Assembly: GCA_027592135.1 (NCBI GenBank)
Contig: JAQCIJ010000008.1
Span: forward strand, 1 to 36,432
Length of the DNA: 36,432 nt
Source of the DNA: a bacterium
Lineage (GTDB): Bacteria; Patescibacteriota; Gracilibacteria; Peribacterales; Peribacteraceae
Direction: 5' to 3'
Within the stretch, counting starts at the first letter, position 1; each line of letters begins with the position of its first letter. The notes under the pieces were generated by a model. That model worked only from the letters and a program-made list of their open reading frames with translations. It did not search any database and had not been told where the DNA came from. Below are positions 29,680-36,432 of the stretch, piece by piece. The position numbers and the translations under genes were made by a program.

Positions 29680-31785
29680 ATGCTCCTTACAGTATTAACT
29701 GCGGCGAAGTCCCCTGGTATCTCCGGAGGTTTGAGTTATGAGTCTGTGAATGACATCGCGGATGGGTGCGTTGTGCAGGTACCACTGAGAAATAACTTTG
29801 TAGAAGGAATCGTGCTGGGGTCGACAAAACCGGTAGGGGATTTTGACGTAAAGAAAATCCAAGAGACGCTCTACGACCAGCCTCTTGTTACGCAGGCTCA
29901 TATCCGCACTGTCCAGTGGATGGCAGAACATTACTGCTGTAGCTTGCGACAAGCGATGCGGGCGTTTTTGCCAAGTCCTCCATGGACCGCGCTTCTGCCA
30001 AAGAAAATTTTAAAGTACAAGATTCTAAATCAAACGAGTGTAAAAGCAGCAAAGCAACAATTGATTCTAGATTACCTTGCGAATAAAGAATCAGCTTCAT
30101 GGGATGATATACGATCTGAACTCGGAGTGAGTAGAGCAGTACTCAAGCCTCTTCTCGAAAAAGAGATTATTGAGGAAATCCGATCAAATGAATTCCCAAT
30201 TACCAATCATCAATCATCAATCACTATTAACTATCCTCAGTTAACCGATCAACAAAGAACTGCCTATAACATCATAAAAAATTCTGATAAGCCAACGCTC
30301 CTCTTTGGTGTCACCGGTAGTGGAAAGACCGAAGTCTACGCACAACTTATTGCTGATGCAGCAGATGCTGGTAAACAATCAATCCTCTTGGTTCCAGAAA
30401 TTCTACTGACAGAAGCAAATATTAATAGGTTCACAGCATTACTTGGAAAGGAATCTGTAGCAATGCTCCACAGCAGACTTACGCCTGCCCAAAAACGTGA
30501 TGAGTGGAAACGTATACGGTTTGGAAATGTGAAGCTTGTTATTGGTTCTCGATCGGCACTCTTTGCCCCAGTGACAGAGCTTGGGCTTGTTATTATCGAT
30601 GAGGAGCACGAGTGGACCTATAAGAATGAGCAAACTCCACGCTATCATGCCAGGGAAACTGCGCAGACTCTCTGCAAAGAGTTCGGGGCAAAGCTTGTTT
30701 TTGGAACTGCCACACCGTCTATAGAAGCTTGGTACAGAGCTTCGAAAACCAACCAGTATACCTTGGCAAGACTTGATGACCGATATGGAGATGCACAAAT
30801 GCCGCTTGTAAAAGTGATCGATCTTGCACAGGTAAAGTTTGGTAATGACTATCCGTTTAGCAATACTCTGATTGATGCCATAGAAGATCGACTTAAAAAA
30901 GGGGAGCAGAGTATTCTCTTTTTAAACCGCAGAGGAATTGCTACATCTATGATGTGCCTCGATTGTAAGAGAAGAATGGTTTCTCCAGATTCAAACCTTC
31001 CATTTACCGTACACAGAAGTGGTGAGTCTATGTATCTGCAGGATCACACAACAGGAGCTACAGCAGAGGTGCCAGCTGAGTGCCCAGGATGTAGTAGCAC
31101 AAATCTCAGGGCTATTGGGGCTGGGACTCAGAAAGTCGAAGATATCGTTGGGAGACGATTTCCGAATGCACGAATCATTCGTGCAGATGCAGACACCTTA
31201 AAACACCCCGAGCAAATGCGGTCAATGCTTACGAAGATGCTCGAGAACAAAGCAGACATATTATTGGGCACGCAATCTGTTGTAAAAGGTCTGGATCTTC
31301 CAAATGTGACACTTGCTGCAGTACTAGTGGCTGATGTTGGCATGAGCTTGCCACATTTTCGAGCAGGTGAACGAACGTTTCAACTGCTTACACAGCTCAC
31401 GGGCAGATCTGGGCGAAAAAAGCCTGGCGAAGTGATAATTCAGACATTTCGACCCGAATCACCCGAAGTTAAGCTGGCATCTCTGCACAAAACCGAAGAA
31501 TTTATTACGAAAGAACTCGAAATGCGCTTGATCGCCGACTACCCTCCTGTGTCATCAATGATACGTCTCATTTTCCGCGGCCCAGAGCCAAAAAGGCGCG
31601 CAGAAGTACAGCATGCTTCACTTATCAAGAACGCCGTGAACTTGCGTATGGGATGCGCCCCTACTCTTTTTGGTGGAGGAAAAGAATGGCATATTCTTAT
31701 TAGAGGAAAGGATCCCAAGAGTGCACTGCAATTTATAGACCTGAGTGACACTGTTGTTGATGTTGATCCTCTGGATTGTGTTTAA
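29680..31785 (+). CDS. priA: Primosomal protein N' / replication restart helicase PriA
   Basis: PriA reloads the replisome at repaired forks. The 701-residue protein has the N-terminal DNA-binding domain (AKSPGISGGLSYESVND), a helicase core with GVTGSGKTEVYA (residue about 210), IDEEHEWTYK, FGTATPS and a C-terminal half with GTQSVVKGLDLPN and TGRSGRKKPGEV. The zinc region keeps only C426-x2-C429 and C468-x2-C471. The second and third Cys pairs of the usual eight-Cys module are replaced (VSPDSNL and LQDHTTGA), so one of two zinc sites appears lost. A heptad DNA repeat encodes the linker around residues 172-186. It converges on trmH. Confidence 0.95.
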   Translation: MLLTVLTAAKSPGISGGLSYESVNDIADGCVVQVPLRNNFVEGIVLGSTKPVGDFDVKKIQETLYDQPLVTQAHIRTVQWMAEHYCCSLRQAMRAFLPSPPWTALLPKKILKYKILNQTSVKAAKQQLILDYLANKESASWDDIRSELGVSRAVLKPLLEKEIIEEIRSNEFPITNHQSSITINYPQLTDQQRTAYNIIKNSDKPTLLFGVTGSGKTEVYAQLIADAADAGKQSILLVPEILLTEANINRFTALLGKESVAMLHSRLTPAQKRDEWKRIRFGNVKLVIGSRSALFAPVTELGLVIIDEEHEWTYKNEQTPRYHARETAQTLCKEFGAKLVFGTATPSIEAWYRASKTNQYTLARLDDRYGDAQMPLVKVIDLAQVKFGNDYPFSNTLIDAIEDRLKKGEQSILFLNRRGIATSMMCLDCKRRMVSPDSNLPFTVHRSGESMYLQDHTTGATAEVPAECPGCSSTNLRAIGAGTQKVEDIVGRRFPNARIIRADADTLKHPEQMRSMLTKMLENKADILLGTQSVVKGLDLPNVTLAAVLVADVGMSLPHFRAGERTFQLLTQLTGRSGRKKPGEVIIQTFRPESPEVKLASLHKTEEFITKELEMRLIADYPPVSSMIRLIFRGPEPKRRAEVQHASLIKNAVNLRMGCAPTLFGGGKEWHILIRGKDPKSALQFIDLSDTVVDVDPLDCV
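30195..30236 (+). repeat. Heptanucleotide repeat array inside priA (six units)
   Basis: In 7-nt phase from 30195: CCCAATT, ACCAATC, ATCAATC, ATCAATC, ACTATTA, ACTATCC. Translated in frame it gives PITNHQSSITINYP, a linker between the N-terminal domains and the helicase core. It is the same repeat class as those at gene junctions. Confidence 0.75.
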
Positions 31786-31787
31786 TT

Positions 31788-31835
31788 GTCTGAACATCAT
31801 GTTCATCCTGTAATCTTGTTAATCATGGTTCAGAC
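31788..31835. terminator. Stem-loop between convergent priA and trmH
   Basis: GTCTGAAC (31788-31795) can pair with GTTCAGAC (31828-31835) as an outer stem, or TGAACAT (31791-31797) with ATGTTCA (31799-31805) as a tight hairpin; the two exclude each other. On the minus strand it reads as a quasi-periodic ATGATTAACA/AGATTACAGG/ATGAACATGA run. There is no T-tract. Confidence 0.35.
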
Positions 31836-32289
31836 TGTTTCGTAGGTGGTCTAATGCGATCCCTGCTGCAACGGAAACATTCAGCGATTCTTTTTTGCCA
31901 TGCATGGGGATATAGACGATGTCATCACAGAGTTTGATGATGTCTTCAGGTACGCCTGTCACTTCGTGACCAAGCACAAGACACACTTTTGTAGGTGGCT
32001 GGTAGTCCCCTATTTTCTCTGCGCCATCTTCCAATTCTAGACCGACGATCTTCCATCCTTCATTTTTCAAACCTTCAATCGCTTTCACTGGATCTTTCTG
32101 ATATTCCCAGTCGATCCAATCCTCAGCTCCTATGGCCGTCTTACTAATCTCTCTACGCGGTGGCTGTGCTGTGTACCCTGTAAGGTAGATCTTTTCGACG
32201 CCCATGGCGTCTGCTGTACGGAAAAACGACCCTACGTTCCACAGCGAGCGAATGTTATGGGCTAACAGTATGATCTGAGTATTAAACAT
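31819..32289 (-). CDS. SPOUT-class RNA 2'-O-methyltransferase (TrmH family)
   Basis: The 156-residue protein has only the catalytic SpoU core. Motif 1 is NIRSLWNVGSFFRTADA with the catalytic Arg. Motif 2 is LVLGHEVTGVPEDI, and motif 3 is IPMHGKKESLNVSVAAGIAL, which forms the trefoil-knot AdoMet site. It methylates a ribose in tRNA or rRNA; the exact position (for example TrmH Gm18 or TrmL-like) cannot be told from sequence alone. Its ATG overlaps the purQ stop by one base (TAATG), which shows tight coupling in the pyrH-frr-purQ-trmH cluster. Confidence 0.9.
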   Translation of the reverse strand: MFNTQIILLAHNIRSLWNVGSFFRTADAMGVEKIYLTGYTAQPPRREISKTAIGAEDWIDWEYQKDPVKAIEGLKNEGWKIVGLELEDGAEKIGDYQPPTKVCLVLGHEVTGVPEDIIKLCDDIVYIPMHGKKESLNVSVAAGIALDHLRNSLNHD

Positions 32290-33515
32290 TAGAGAAGTTC
32301 AAGTACGCTTGAGTGTGGGTTTCCGAAGATCTCTAAAACATCGCTTTTACAGACGTCCTCTTTTGAGACACCACTGCAGATATAACACACTCCAGTCTGA
32401 CTCCCCTCTTGTAGATTAGCAGCTCCTGTATCTGGAATGTCTCTTCGCACAAGAACTACCTTGTCTCTTTCTACTTCTAGTGGAACCTCTTTCTTAGCGT
32501 CTGCATCCCATGAGAAAAATTCTTTCCCCCTTCGAATAGTAGCTTTTTCTTTATTAGCATTAAACAGTGCAATATTACCAAGAACATCTTGTGGGTCTCC
32601 CGAGAGAGCAAAATATTTCATTTGCTTTAGGGAGATTTTACTCAGGAGTCTTTTTGCTGCTTGCTCTACTGTACGCTCCTCATTGTTTACGATGATTGTT
32701 TCGATAAACACTTCAGTTCCCATTGGATCTCTTTTCGGAAGATCGACCGAAGTGCTGTTTTTCATTTTTACAACAGATTTCGTGGTATCTACTGGGTGAG
32801 ACTCGATCCATTTCTTTACTGATGTAAAGTACGGGTCACCATTAGGTGTGCGCTCTGGATGTGGCATAAGTGCTACAACATTTCCTTGCTGGTTACAGAT
32901 ACCTGCTATCGCAAATTCTGATCCATTTGGCGTTACCGAAACATCTTCGGAAACATTTCCTTGTTCATCACTGTACTGGAATACAATTTGTGAATTCGAC
33001 TTCAGCCCTTCGTAGAGCGATTTGTCTGTAGTAGTAAACCTACCCTCTCCGTGAGCTATTGGCATGTGCATTACCCCTGTCCAATTACTTGTTGCACAGC
33101 GGTCTTGGTTACAACTTGGTGTGCACCAAATCCACTCACTTAAAAATCCGGTTGCCTTTCCGTCTACAGCATTGTGCGCTAAGCTCATTTGTAAGCCTTC
33201 TGCATTTGGAATCAATCCAGACTCGATAAGCACCTGTGCTCCATTGCAGTTACCGATAACCACTTTTCCTTTAGCGGCTTCATCTTTGATGAATTCTAGA
33301 ATTGGGTCTCTTGCAGAGATCATTCCTGCACGACCTCTGTCTTCGTAACTAAATCCACCGGGGATAAAATATCCATCAATGTCTTTCAGTCTTGATACAT
33401 CATCATTCCAGCGAAAATACACCGCCTTCATTCCAGCATTACGGATAGCACGCATAGACTCCACTTCGCAGTTATTCCCTGGAAATGAAACGACGGCTAT
33501 CTTTGGAATAGGCAT
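32289..33515 (-). CDS. purQ: PurQ-like phosphoribosylformylglycinamidine synthase glutaminase with C-terminal extension
   Basis: PurQ releases ammonia from glutamine for PurL in purine synthesis. The class I amidotransferase domain (residues 1 to about 255) shows VVSFPGNNCEVESMRA, IPGGFSYEDRGRAG, the nucleophile elbow GNCNGAQVL, PIAHGEGRF and the catalytic MPHPER. A Cys-bearing insert (WCTPSCNQDRC) lies between. The remaining roughly 150 residues (from DTTKSVVKMKNS to HSSVLEL, with CYICSGVSKEDVC) are not part of ordinary PurQ (about 225-270 residues), and I cannot name them. ATG 33515 (MPIPKIAV) is preferred over GTG 33530, whose codons lie in a heptad repeat. No other purine gene is in the window. 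Confidence 0.82.
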   Translation of the reverse strand: MPIPKIAVVSFPGNNCEVESMRAIRNAGMKAVYFRWNDDVSRLKDIDGYFIPGGFSYEDRGRAGMISARDPILEFIKDEAAKGKVVIGNCNGAQVLIESGLIPNAEGLQMSLAHNAVDGKATGFLSEWIWCTPSCNQDRCATSNWTGVMHMPIAHGEGRFTTTDKSLYEGLKSNSQIVFQYSDEQGNVSEDVSVTPNGSEFAIAGICNQQGNVVALMPHPERTPNGDPYFTSVKKWIESHPVDTTKSVVKMKNSTSVDLPKRDPMGTEVFIETIIVNNEERTVEQAAKRLLSKISLKQMKYFALSGDPQDVLGNIALFNANKEKATIRRGKEFFSWDADAKKEVPLEVERDKVVLVRRDIPDTGAANLQEGSQTGVCYICSGVSKEDVCKSDVLEIFGNPHSSVLELL

Positions 33516-33519
33516 GGAT

Positions 33520-33533
33520 GCATTATCCACTAT
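33520..33533 (+). repeat. Heptanucleotide repeat (two units) before purQ
   Basis: GCATTAT and CCACTAT lie immediately upstream of the purQ ATG. The 15-mer TGCATTATCCACTAT is identical to that at 11313-11327, here in the opposite orientation relative to the gene. Confidence 0.6.
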
Positions 33534-33566
33534 TTGTCGGCCATAGCCAATAGGCGACGGCTGATC

Positions 33567-33587
33567 CTCTACCCACTATCCACTATT
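33567..33587 (+). repeat. Heptanucleotide repeat (three units) at the frr stop
   Basis: CTCTACC, CACTATC and CACTATT run up to and touch the frr stop codon (33587-33589). Same class as the other junction arrays. Confidence 0.6.
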
Positions 33588-34129
33588 TATACGGTCATTA
33601 CTTCCTCCTCTTTAGCCTTTTTACTCTCTTCAATCTTTTCGTTTCCAGCCTTTACTGCCTTTTCGAGATCTTCAAGAAGGGTGTATCGAACATCTTCGTC
33701 TTTCTCTTCATCTTTGATTTTGTCATGAGCAGCTTGTCTCTGTTGACGGATAGAGATCCGACCTTCTTCCGAAAGCTGATGAACAAGTTTTACGAGTTGC
33801 TCGCGTCGCTCTGTTGTCATTGGCGGTAGATTTAGCCTGATAACAGACCCGTCATTTACAGGATTGATACCAATATCTGCTTTTGTAATAGCAGATTCCA
33901 CAGCTGCAAGCGTTCCTGCATCCCATGGTTGTACAACTATGGTCTTTGCATCGTGCACACTTACACCTGCTACTGCTTTGAGTGGTTGATTTTGGCCATA
34001 TGCAACAACAACAATATTTTCTACAAGTGCGGCATTTGCTCTTCCTGTTTGGAGTTTTGCAAATTCACCATGTAGGTATGTTAATACTTTTTGAACTTCG
34101 TTGTTGAAAGTTTCGATTCTGGAATCCAT
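33587..34129 (-). CDS. frr: Ribosome recycling factor
   Basis: RRF, with EF-G, splits post-termination ribosomes. The 180-residue product matches the two-domain family: three-helix bundle domain I (EVQKVLTYLHGEFAKLQTGR, then ANAALVENIVV) and domain II (YGQNQPLKAVAGVSV to NDGSVIRLNLPPMTTERREQ). It returns to domain I with LVKLVHQLSEEGRISIRQQR. Length is normal (about 185). It sits directly after pyrH, the usual bacterial order, and before purQ. A four-to-five unit heptad array precedes the start in place of a Shine-Dalgarno motif. Confidence 0.96.
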   Translation of the reverse strand: MDSRIETFNNEVQKVLTYLHGEFAKLQTGRANAALVENIVVVAYGQNQPLKAVAGVSVHDAKTIVVQPWDAGTLAAVESAITKADIGINPVNDGSVIRLNLPPMTTERREQLVKLVHQLSEEGRISIRQQRQAAHDKIKDEEKDEDVRYTLLEDLEKAVKAGNEKIEESKKAKEEEVMTV

Positions 34130-34131
34130 AA

Positions 34132-34166
34132 GAGTTTGTAGTGAGTAGTTTGTAGTGAGTAGAATA
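34132..34166 (+). repeat. Heptanucleotide repeat array (five units) upstream of frr
   Basis: In 7-nt phase on the plus strand: GAGTTTG, TAGTGAG, TAGTTTG, TAGTGAG, TAGAATA, which includes a perfect 14-bp tandem (TAGTTTGTAGTGAG class). It begins two bases before the frr start codon (minus strand). Confidence 0.75.
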
Positions 34167-34206
34167 CATCAAGTTGATAATTTTTGAATCATTTTATTTA
34201 GCATTC

Positions 34207-34911
34207 TCATTGTACCAACGTCCCAATCTTTTCCCCCTTGGCAGCTTTTAGCAAGGAACCATCCGCTGCAAATTTGAACACGCGAATTGGAAGGTTTTGA
34301 TCCATGCACAAACTAAATGCTGCTTGGTCCATCACATTTAAGTGCTGTTCGATTGCTTGTTGGTACGTCAGCTCTTCGTACATTACTGCATCAGAGTGCT
34401 TGTTGGGATCTTTATCAAAGACACCGTCAACATTCGTAGCTTTAAGAAGAACATCGCACTGAAGTTCGAGTGCTCTCAGTGCTGCTGCAGAGTCTGTTGT
34501 GAAGTACGGGTTTCCTGTTCCTCCAGCACAGATTACCACACGACCTTTTTCGAGGTGACGTTCTGCGCGACGTTTAAGATAGGGCTCTGCAAGCTGCGGC
34601 ACATCTATTGCACTACATACTCGAGTATTTTGACCAATAGATTCGAGAGCAGATTGCAATCCCACTCCGTTCATAATAGTTGCGAGCATTCCAATGGCAT
34701 CAGATGAAGTACGCTCGATTCCACTATCTTGTGTATCACGGAACCTCCAGATGTTTCCTCCTCCAACGACTACAACAACTTCTAACCCTGCATCAGCAAC
34801 GTCTTTTATGCTTTTGGCGACTTCCTCTAGTGCTTCGTGATGTAAACCAAATCCATCTTTCCGAGCGAAGAGCTCTCCAGAAAGCTTGATCATGATGCGT
34901 TTTCCGTTCAT
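34207..34911 (-). CDS. pyrH: Uridylate kinase (UMP kinase)
   Basis: PyrH phosphorylates UMP to UDP and belongs to the amino-acid-kinase fold. Landmarks are KRIMIKLSGELFA at the N-terminus, VVVVGGGNIWRFR, the family segment RTSSDAIGMLATIMNGVGLQ, and RRAERHLEKGRVVICAGGTG with PYFTTDSAAALRALEL. KATNVDGVFDKDP and MDQAAFSLCMDQNLPIRVF follow. ATG 34911 is preferred because a -10 element (TATGAT) covers the ATG at 34923. The stop is TGA. It heads the pyrH-frr-purQ-trmH cluster; tsf and rpsB, common upstream neighbours, are absent here. Confidence 0.96.
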   Translation of the reverse strand: MNGKRIMIKLSGELFARKDGFGLHHEALEEVAKSIKDVADAGLEVVVVVGGGNIWRFRDTQDSGIERTSSDAIGMLATIMNGVGLQSALESIGQNTRVCSAIDVPQLAEPYLKRRAERHLEKGRVVICAGGTGNPYFTTDSAAALRALELQCDVLLKATNVDGVFDKDPNKHSDAVMYEELTYQQAIEQHLNVMDQAAFSLCMDQNLPIRVFKFAADGSLLKAAKGEKIGTLVQ

Positions 34912-34918
34912 CCGTCGT

Positions 34919-34946
34919 ATCATACTTAATTTTGGCGAGAATGCAA
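34919..34946 (-). promoter_or_regulatory. Promoter of the pyrH cluster
   Basis: On the minus strand TTGCAT (34946-34941), 16 nt, then TATGAT (34924-34919) lie 7 nt before ATG 34911, again giving a leaderless-type arrangement. Confidence 0.55.
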
Positions 34947-35007
34947 GGCTTCGTAATGATGGTATTCTGTGCTAAAATATGTAGAATAAGCAAGATTTAT
35001 GACGTAT

Positions 35008-35084
35008 GCCCCGGTAGCTCAGCTGGATAGAGCAACACCCTTCTAAGGTGGAGGTCAGAGGTTCGAATCCTCTCCGGGGTACCA
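35008..35084 (+). tRNA. tRNA-Arg (anticodon UCU), CCA encoded
   Basis: The acceptor GCCCCGG/CCGGGGT (first pair G-T) has discriminator A and encoded CCA. The anticodon loop CTTCTAA gives UCU (Arg, AGA/AGG). The base pair at the top of the anticodon stem (27-43) is A-G, the rest pair. The T-arm CAGAG-GTTCGAATC is normal. Confidence 0.95.
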
Positions 35085-35140
35085 TTCGACTCGCGCTGCG
35101 GCTCTCATTCTCAAATAAGCTCCCCCAGAGAGTAGCACTA

Positions 35141-36232
35141 CTATGTATTTACACGCTTGTACCACGCTAACAAAACACACGTTATAGGAATCGCGATAAT
35201 TAATCCGAGAAGCCCAAGGAGCTTTCCCCAAATGGAGATTGATACTAATAATATTGCAGGACTTAAACCTGTAGCACTTCCCATTATGCGAGGTGTGAGT
35301 ATTGCATCATCGATAAATTGAATGACTATAAATAAAGCTGATATCACCCCTGTAGTAACCAAAAGACTTGCACCACTATCTATAGCTGCTAACCCTCCAA
35401 AGAGGACAGCAGGAATAATGCCTAATAATTGAGCATAGGGAATCATACTCATGAGGCCAATACTCAAACCAAGTACAATACCCATTGGAACCTTTATGAT
35501 AGTAAGACCAATAGCAAAAAGAACTCCTTGGATTAGTGCTATAAAAAGCCTGCTTCTAAAGTAGACACTCATAGCACTGTTAATATCTTGCAAGAACGAT
35601 AATAAGTTTTTGCGCCATGCTTTCGGTATCAGATTTTCTATCTCTCTTTGAACAGTATCAAAATCAACTAAGATAAATATGAGATAGAGGAAGATAACTC
35701 CAATAGAAAGAACACTTCCCATAATGGTAAATACACCATTAAAGAACCCCAAAGCTCCAGGGGCAATTTTTTGTAGTACTTGCCATACTATACTCCATAC
35801 CTCTTGTTGATGAAGCGTGTCTAAGACAATATCTTGTGATAGAGGAGAAACAATTGATTGCCACATGTCTTCGTTGACGATTCGCTGAATTTGATAAGGC
35901 ACTTCACTGCTACTCATAATCTTTTGTATAATACGTGCCATCTCTATCATTTGATTCCCTATCATGAGGCCTGTCATCCTAGCGATAGGAACGACTGCTA
36001 AAGCTATGAGCAAAAAGACTACAACTATAGCCCACACGCGACTGAGCCATTTTTGAAAAAATAGTACTGATGGATTTAGTAAATACGCACCGAGAAATCC
36101 AATGACAAACGGGAGTAAGATATCATTAAGGTAGTGCACTACTCCGATAACTCCTGCGATAAGTAAAAGTGAAATGCCGAGGCGAAAAACACGATCGAAT
36201 GTGTATACATCTTTTTGTGATAGTGAGCTCAT
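35141..36232 (-). CDS. AI-2E family (UPF0118) membrane transporter
   Basis: The 363-residue protein starts at ATG 36232 (MSSLSQKDVYTF); residues encoded further upstream are out of family. It shows the usual layout. An N-terminal helix pair contains LLPFVIGFLGAYLLNP, with VWAIVVVFLLIALAVVPI next. A central amphipathic region follows (about 95-170), and then C-terminal helices with RLFIALIQGVLFAIGLTII and MSMIPYAQLLGIIPAVLFG. The ending is PRIMGSATGLSPAILLVSI and KLLGLLGLIIAIPITCVLLA. Members include TqsA, proposed to export autoinducer-2, and sodium/proton antiporters. The substrate here is unknown. Confidence 0.9.
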   Translation of the reverse strand: MSSLSQKDVYTFDRVFRLGISLLLIAGVIGVVHYLNDILLPFVIGFLGAYLLNPSVLFFQKWLSRVWAIVVVFLLIALAVVPIARMTGLMIGNQMIEMARIIQKIMSSSEVPYQIQRIVNEDMWQSIVSPLSQDIVLDTLHQQEVWSIVWQVLQKIAPGALGFFNGVFTIMGSVLSIGVIFLYLIFILVDFDTVQREIENLIPKAWRKNLLSFLQDINSAMSVYFRSRLFIALIQGVLFAIGLTIIKVPMGIVLGLSIGLMSMIPYAQLLGIIPAVLFGGLAAIDSGASLLVTTGVISALFIVIQFIDDAILTPRIMGSATGLSPAILLVSISIWGKLLGLLGLIIAIPITCVLLAWYKRVNT

Positions 36233-36303
36233 GCAGAAAAAAGGAGGAGAAAGTCTTTGATGCTCATACTCTACAAGCTCGCTTCGATTAACAAAAGTGT
36301 AAT

Positions 36304-36432
36304 CTACTTCGCCACAAACGCTGTAGCTCCAAGCCATGCAAGGTCAAATATTGCCTTCATGGTCTTTGAAAGTGTCGGACTTTCGACAATCAGTCCGAGG
36401 CGTTCATCAGGATTTAGTGAGACGATCCCAAC
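36304..36432 (-). CDS. C-terminal fragment of a gene running off the window (TrmB/PLD-like ending)
   Basis: A minus-strand frame is open from the window edge to TAG at 36306-36304, giving 42 residues: VGIVSLNPDERLGLIVESP, then LSKTMKAIFDLAWLG and ATAFVAK. There is no start codon in view, so the gene's beginning lies beyond the window. The pattern GLIVESPxLSKTMKAIFDLAW resembles the end of TrmB-type transcriptional regulators or phospholipase D-like domains (ES..l...l..iF...W). That assignment is weak. It reads toward the AI-2E gene with a 71 nt gap, so the two may be co-transcribed. Confidence 0.55.
   Translation of the reverse strand, partial: VGIVSLNPDERLGLIVESPTLSKTMKAIFDLAWLGATAFVAK

Overview
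The window looks like a chromosomal segment of a Candidate Phyla Radiation (Patescibacteria) bacterium, possibly Peregrinibacteria/Peribacteria-like. The evidence is indirect. It carries a Mbov_0395/TrbC-type small pilin, a DUF11 surface protein ending in an LPPTG sorting signal, a membrane-anchored family-5 solute-binding protein beside secG, VanW, an AI-2E-type exporter, many small exported orphans, and short gene spacing. Ribosomal protein L9 is present. Several conserved genes (dnaK, pyrH) end naturally in TGA, so UGA is a stop here, unlike in Gracilibacteria/SR1.

Layout. 1-4.8 kb: cell-envelope genes (pilin fragment, LPPTG surface protein), tRNA-Val, secG and a solute-binding protein. 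4.8-5.6 kb: rplI and an unusual tRNA-Ile(UAU). 5.6-9.9 kb: accessory region with a minus-strand operon (36-codon His-containing leader ORF, a 471-residue unknown protein and a CntK-like racemase), a decayed DUF1761-like fragment, a peptidase E-like protein and a small membrane protein. 9.9-17.5 kb: housekeeping (cca, TIM-barrel endonuclease IV-like protein, gap, dnaK under CIRCE control, obg). 17.5-24.6 kb: tRNA-Phe, M20 peptidase, VanW, DsbA-like thiol oxidoreductase, a lipoprotein and several orphans. 24.6-28.2 kb: recG diverging from a pair of paralogous exported four-Cys proteins, then tRNA-Pro. 28.2-29.6 kb: a small GC-richer island with a terminase-small-subunit-like HTH gene, a frameshifted partner and an orphan CheD-like protein. 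29.6-36.4 kb: priA converging on a pyrH-frr-purQ-trmH cluster, then tRNA-Arg, an AI-2E family protein and a C-terminal gene fragment.

Three cross-cutting patterns stand out. (1) Shine-Dalgarno motifs are nearly absent, and -10 hexamers (often TATACT) sit 5-9 nt before start codons, which suggests leaderless transcripts. (2) Degenerate arrays with a strict 7-nt period occur at several gene junctions and once in frame inside priA. (3) Upstream of the unknown/racemase operon there is a leader ORF with three consecutive His codons, followed by two RNA hairpins that can re-pair with each other across 8 perfect base pairs; one hairpin buries the next gene's start codon. The third is the best candidate for an undescribed regulatory system. 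All family assignments were made by eye from the translated sequence; no database search was run.
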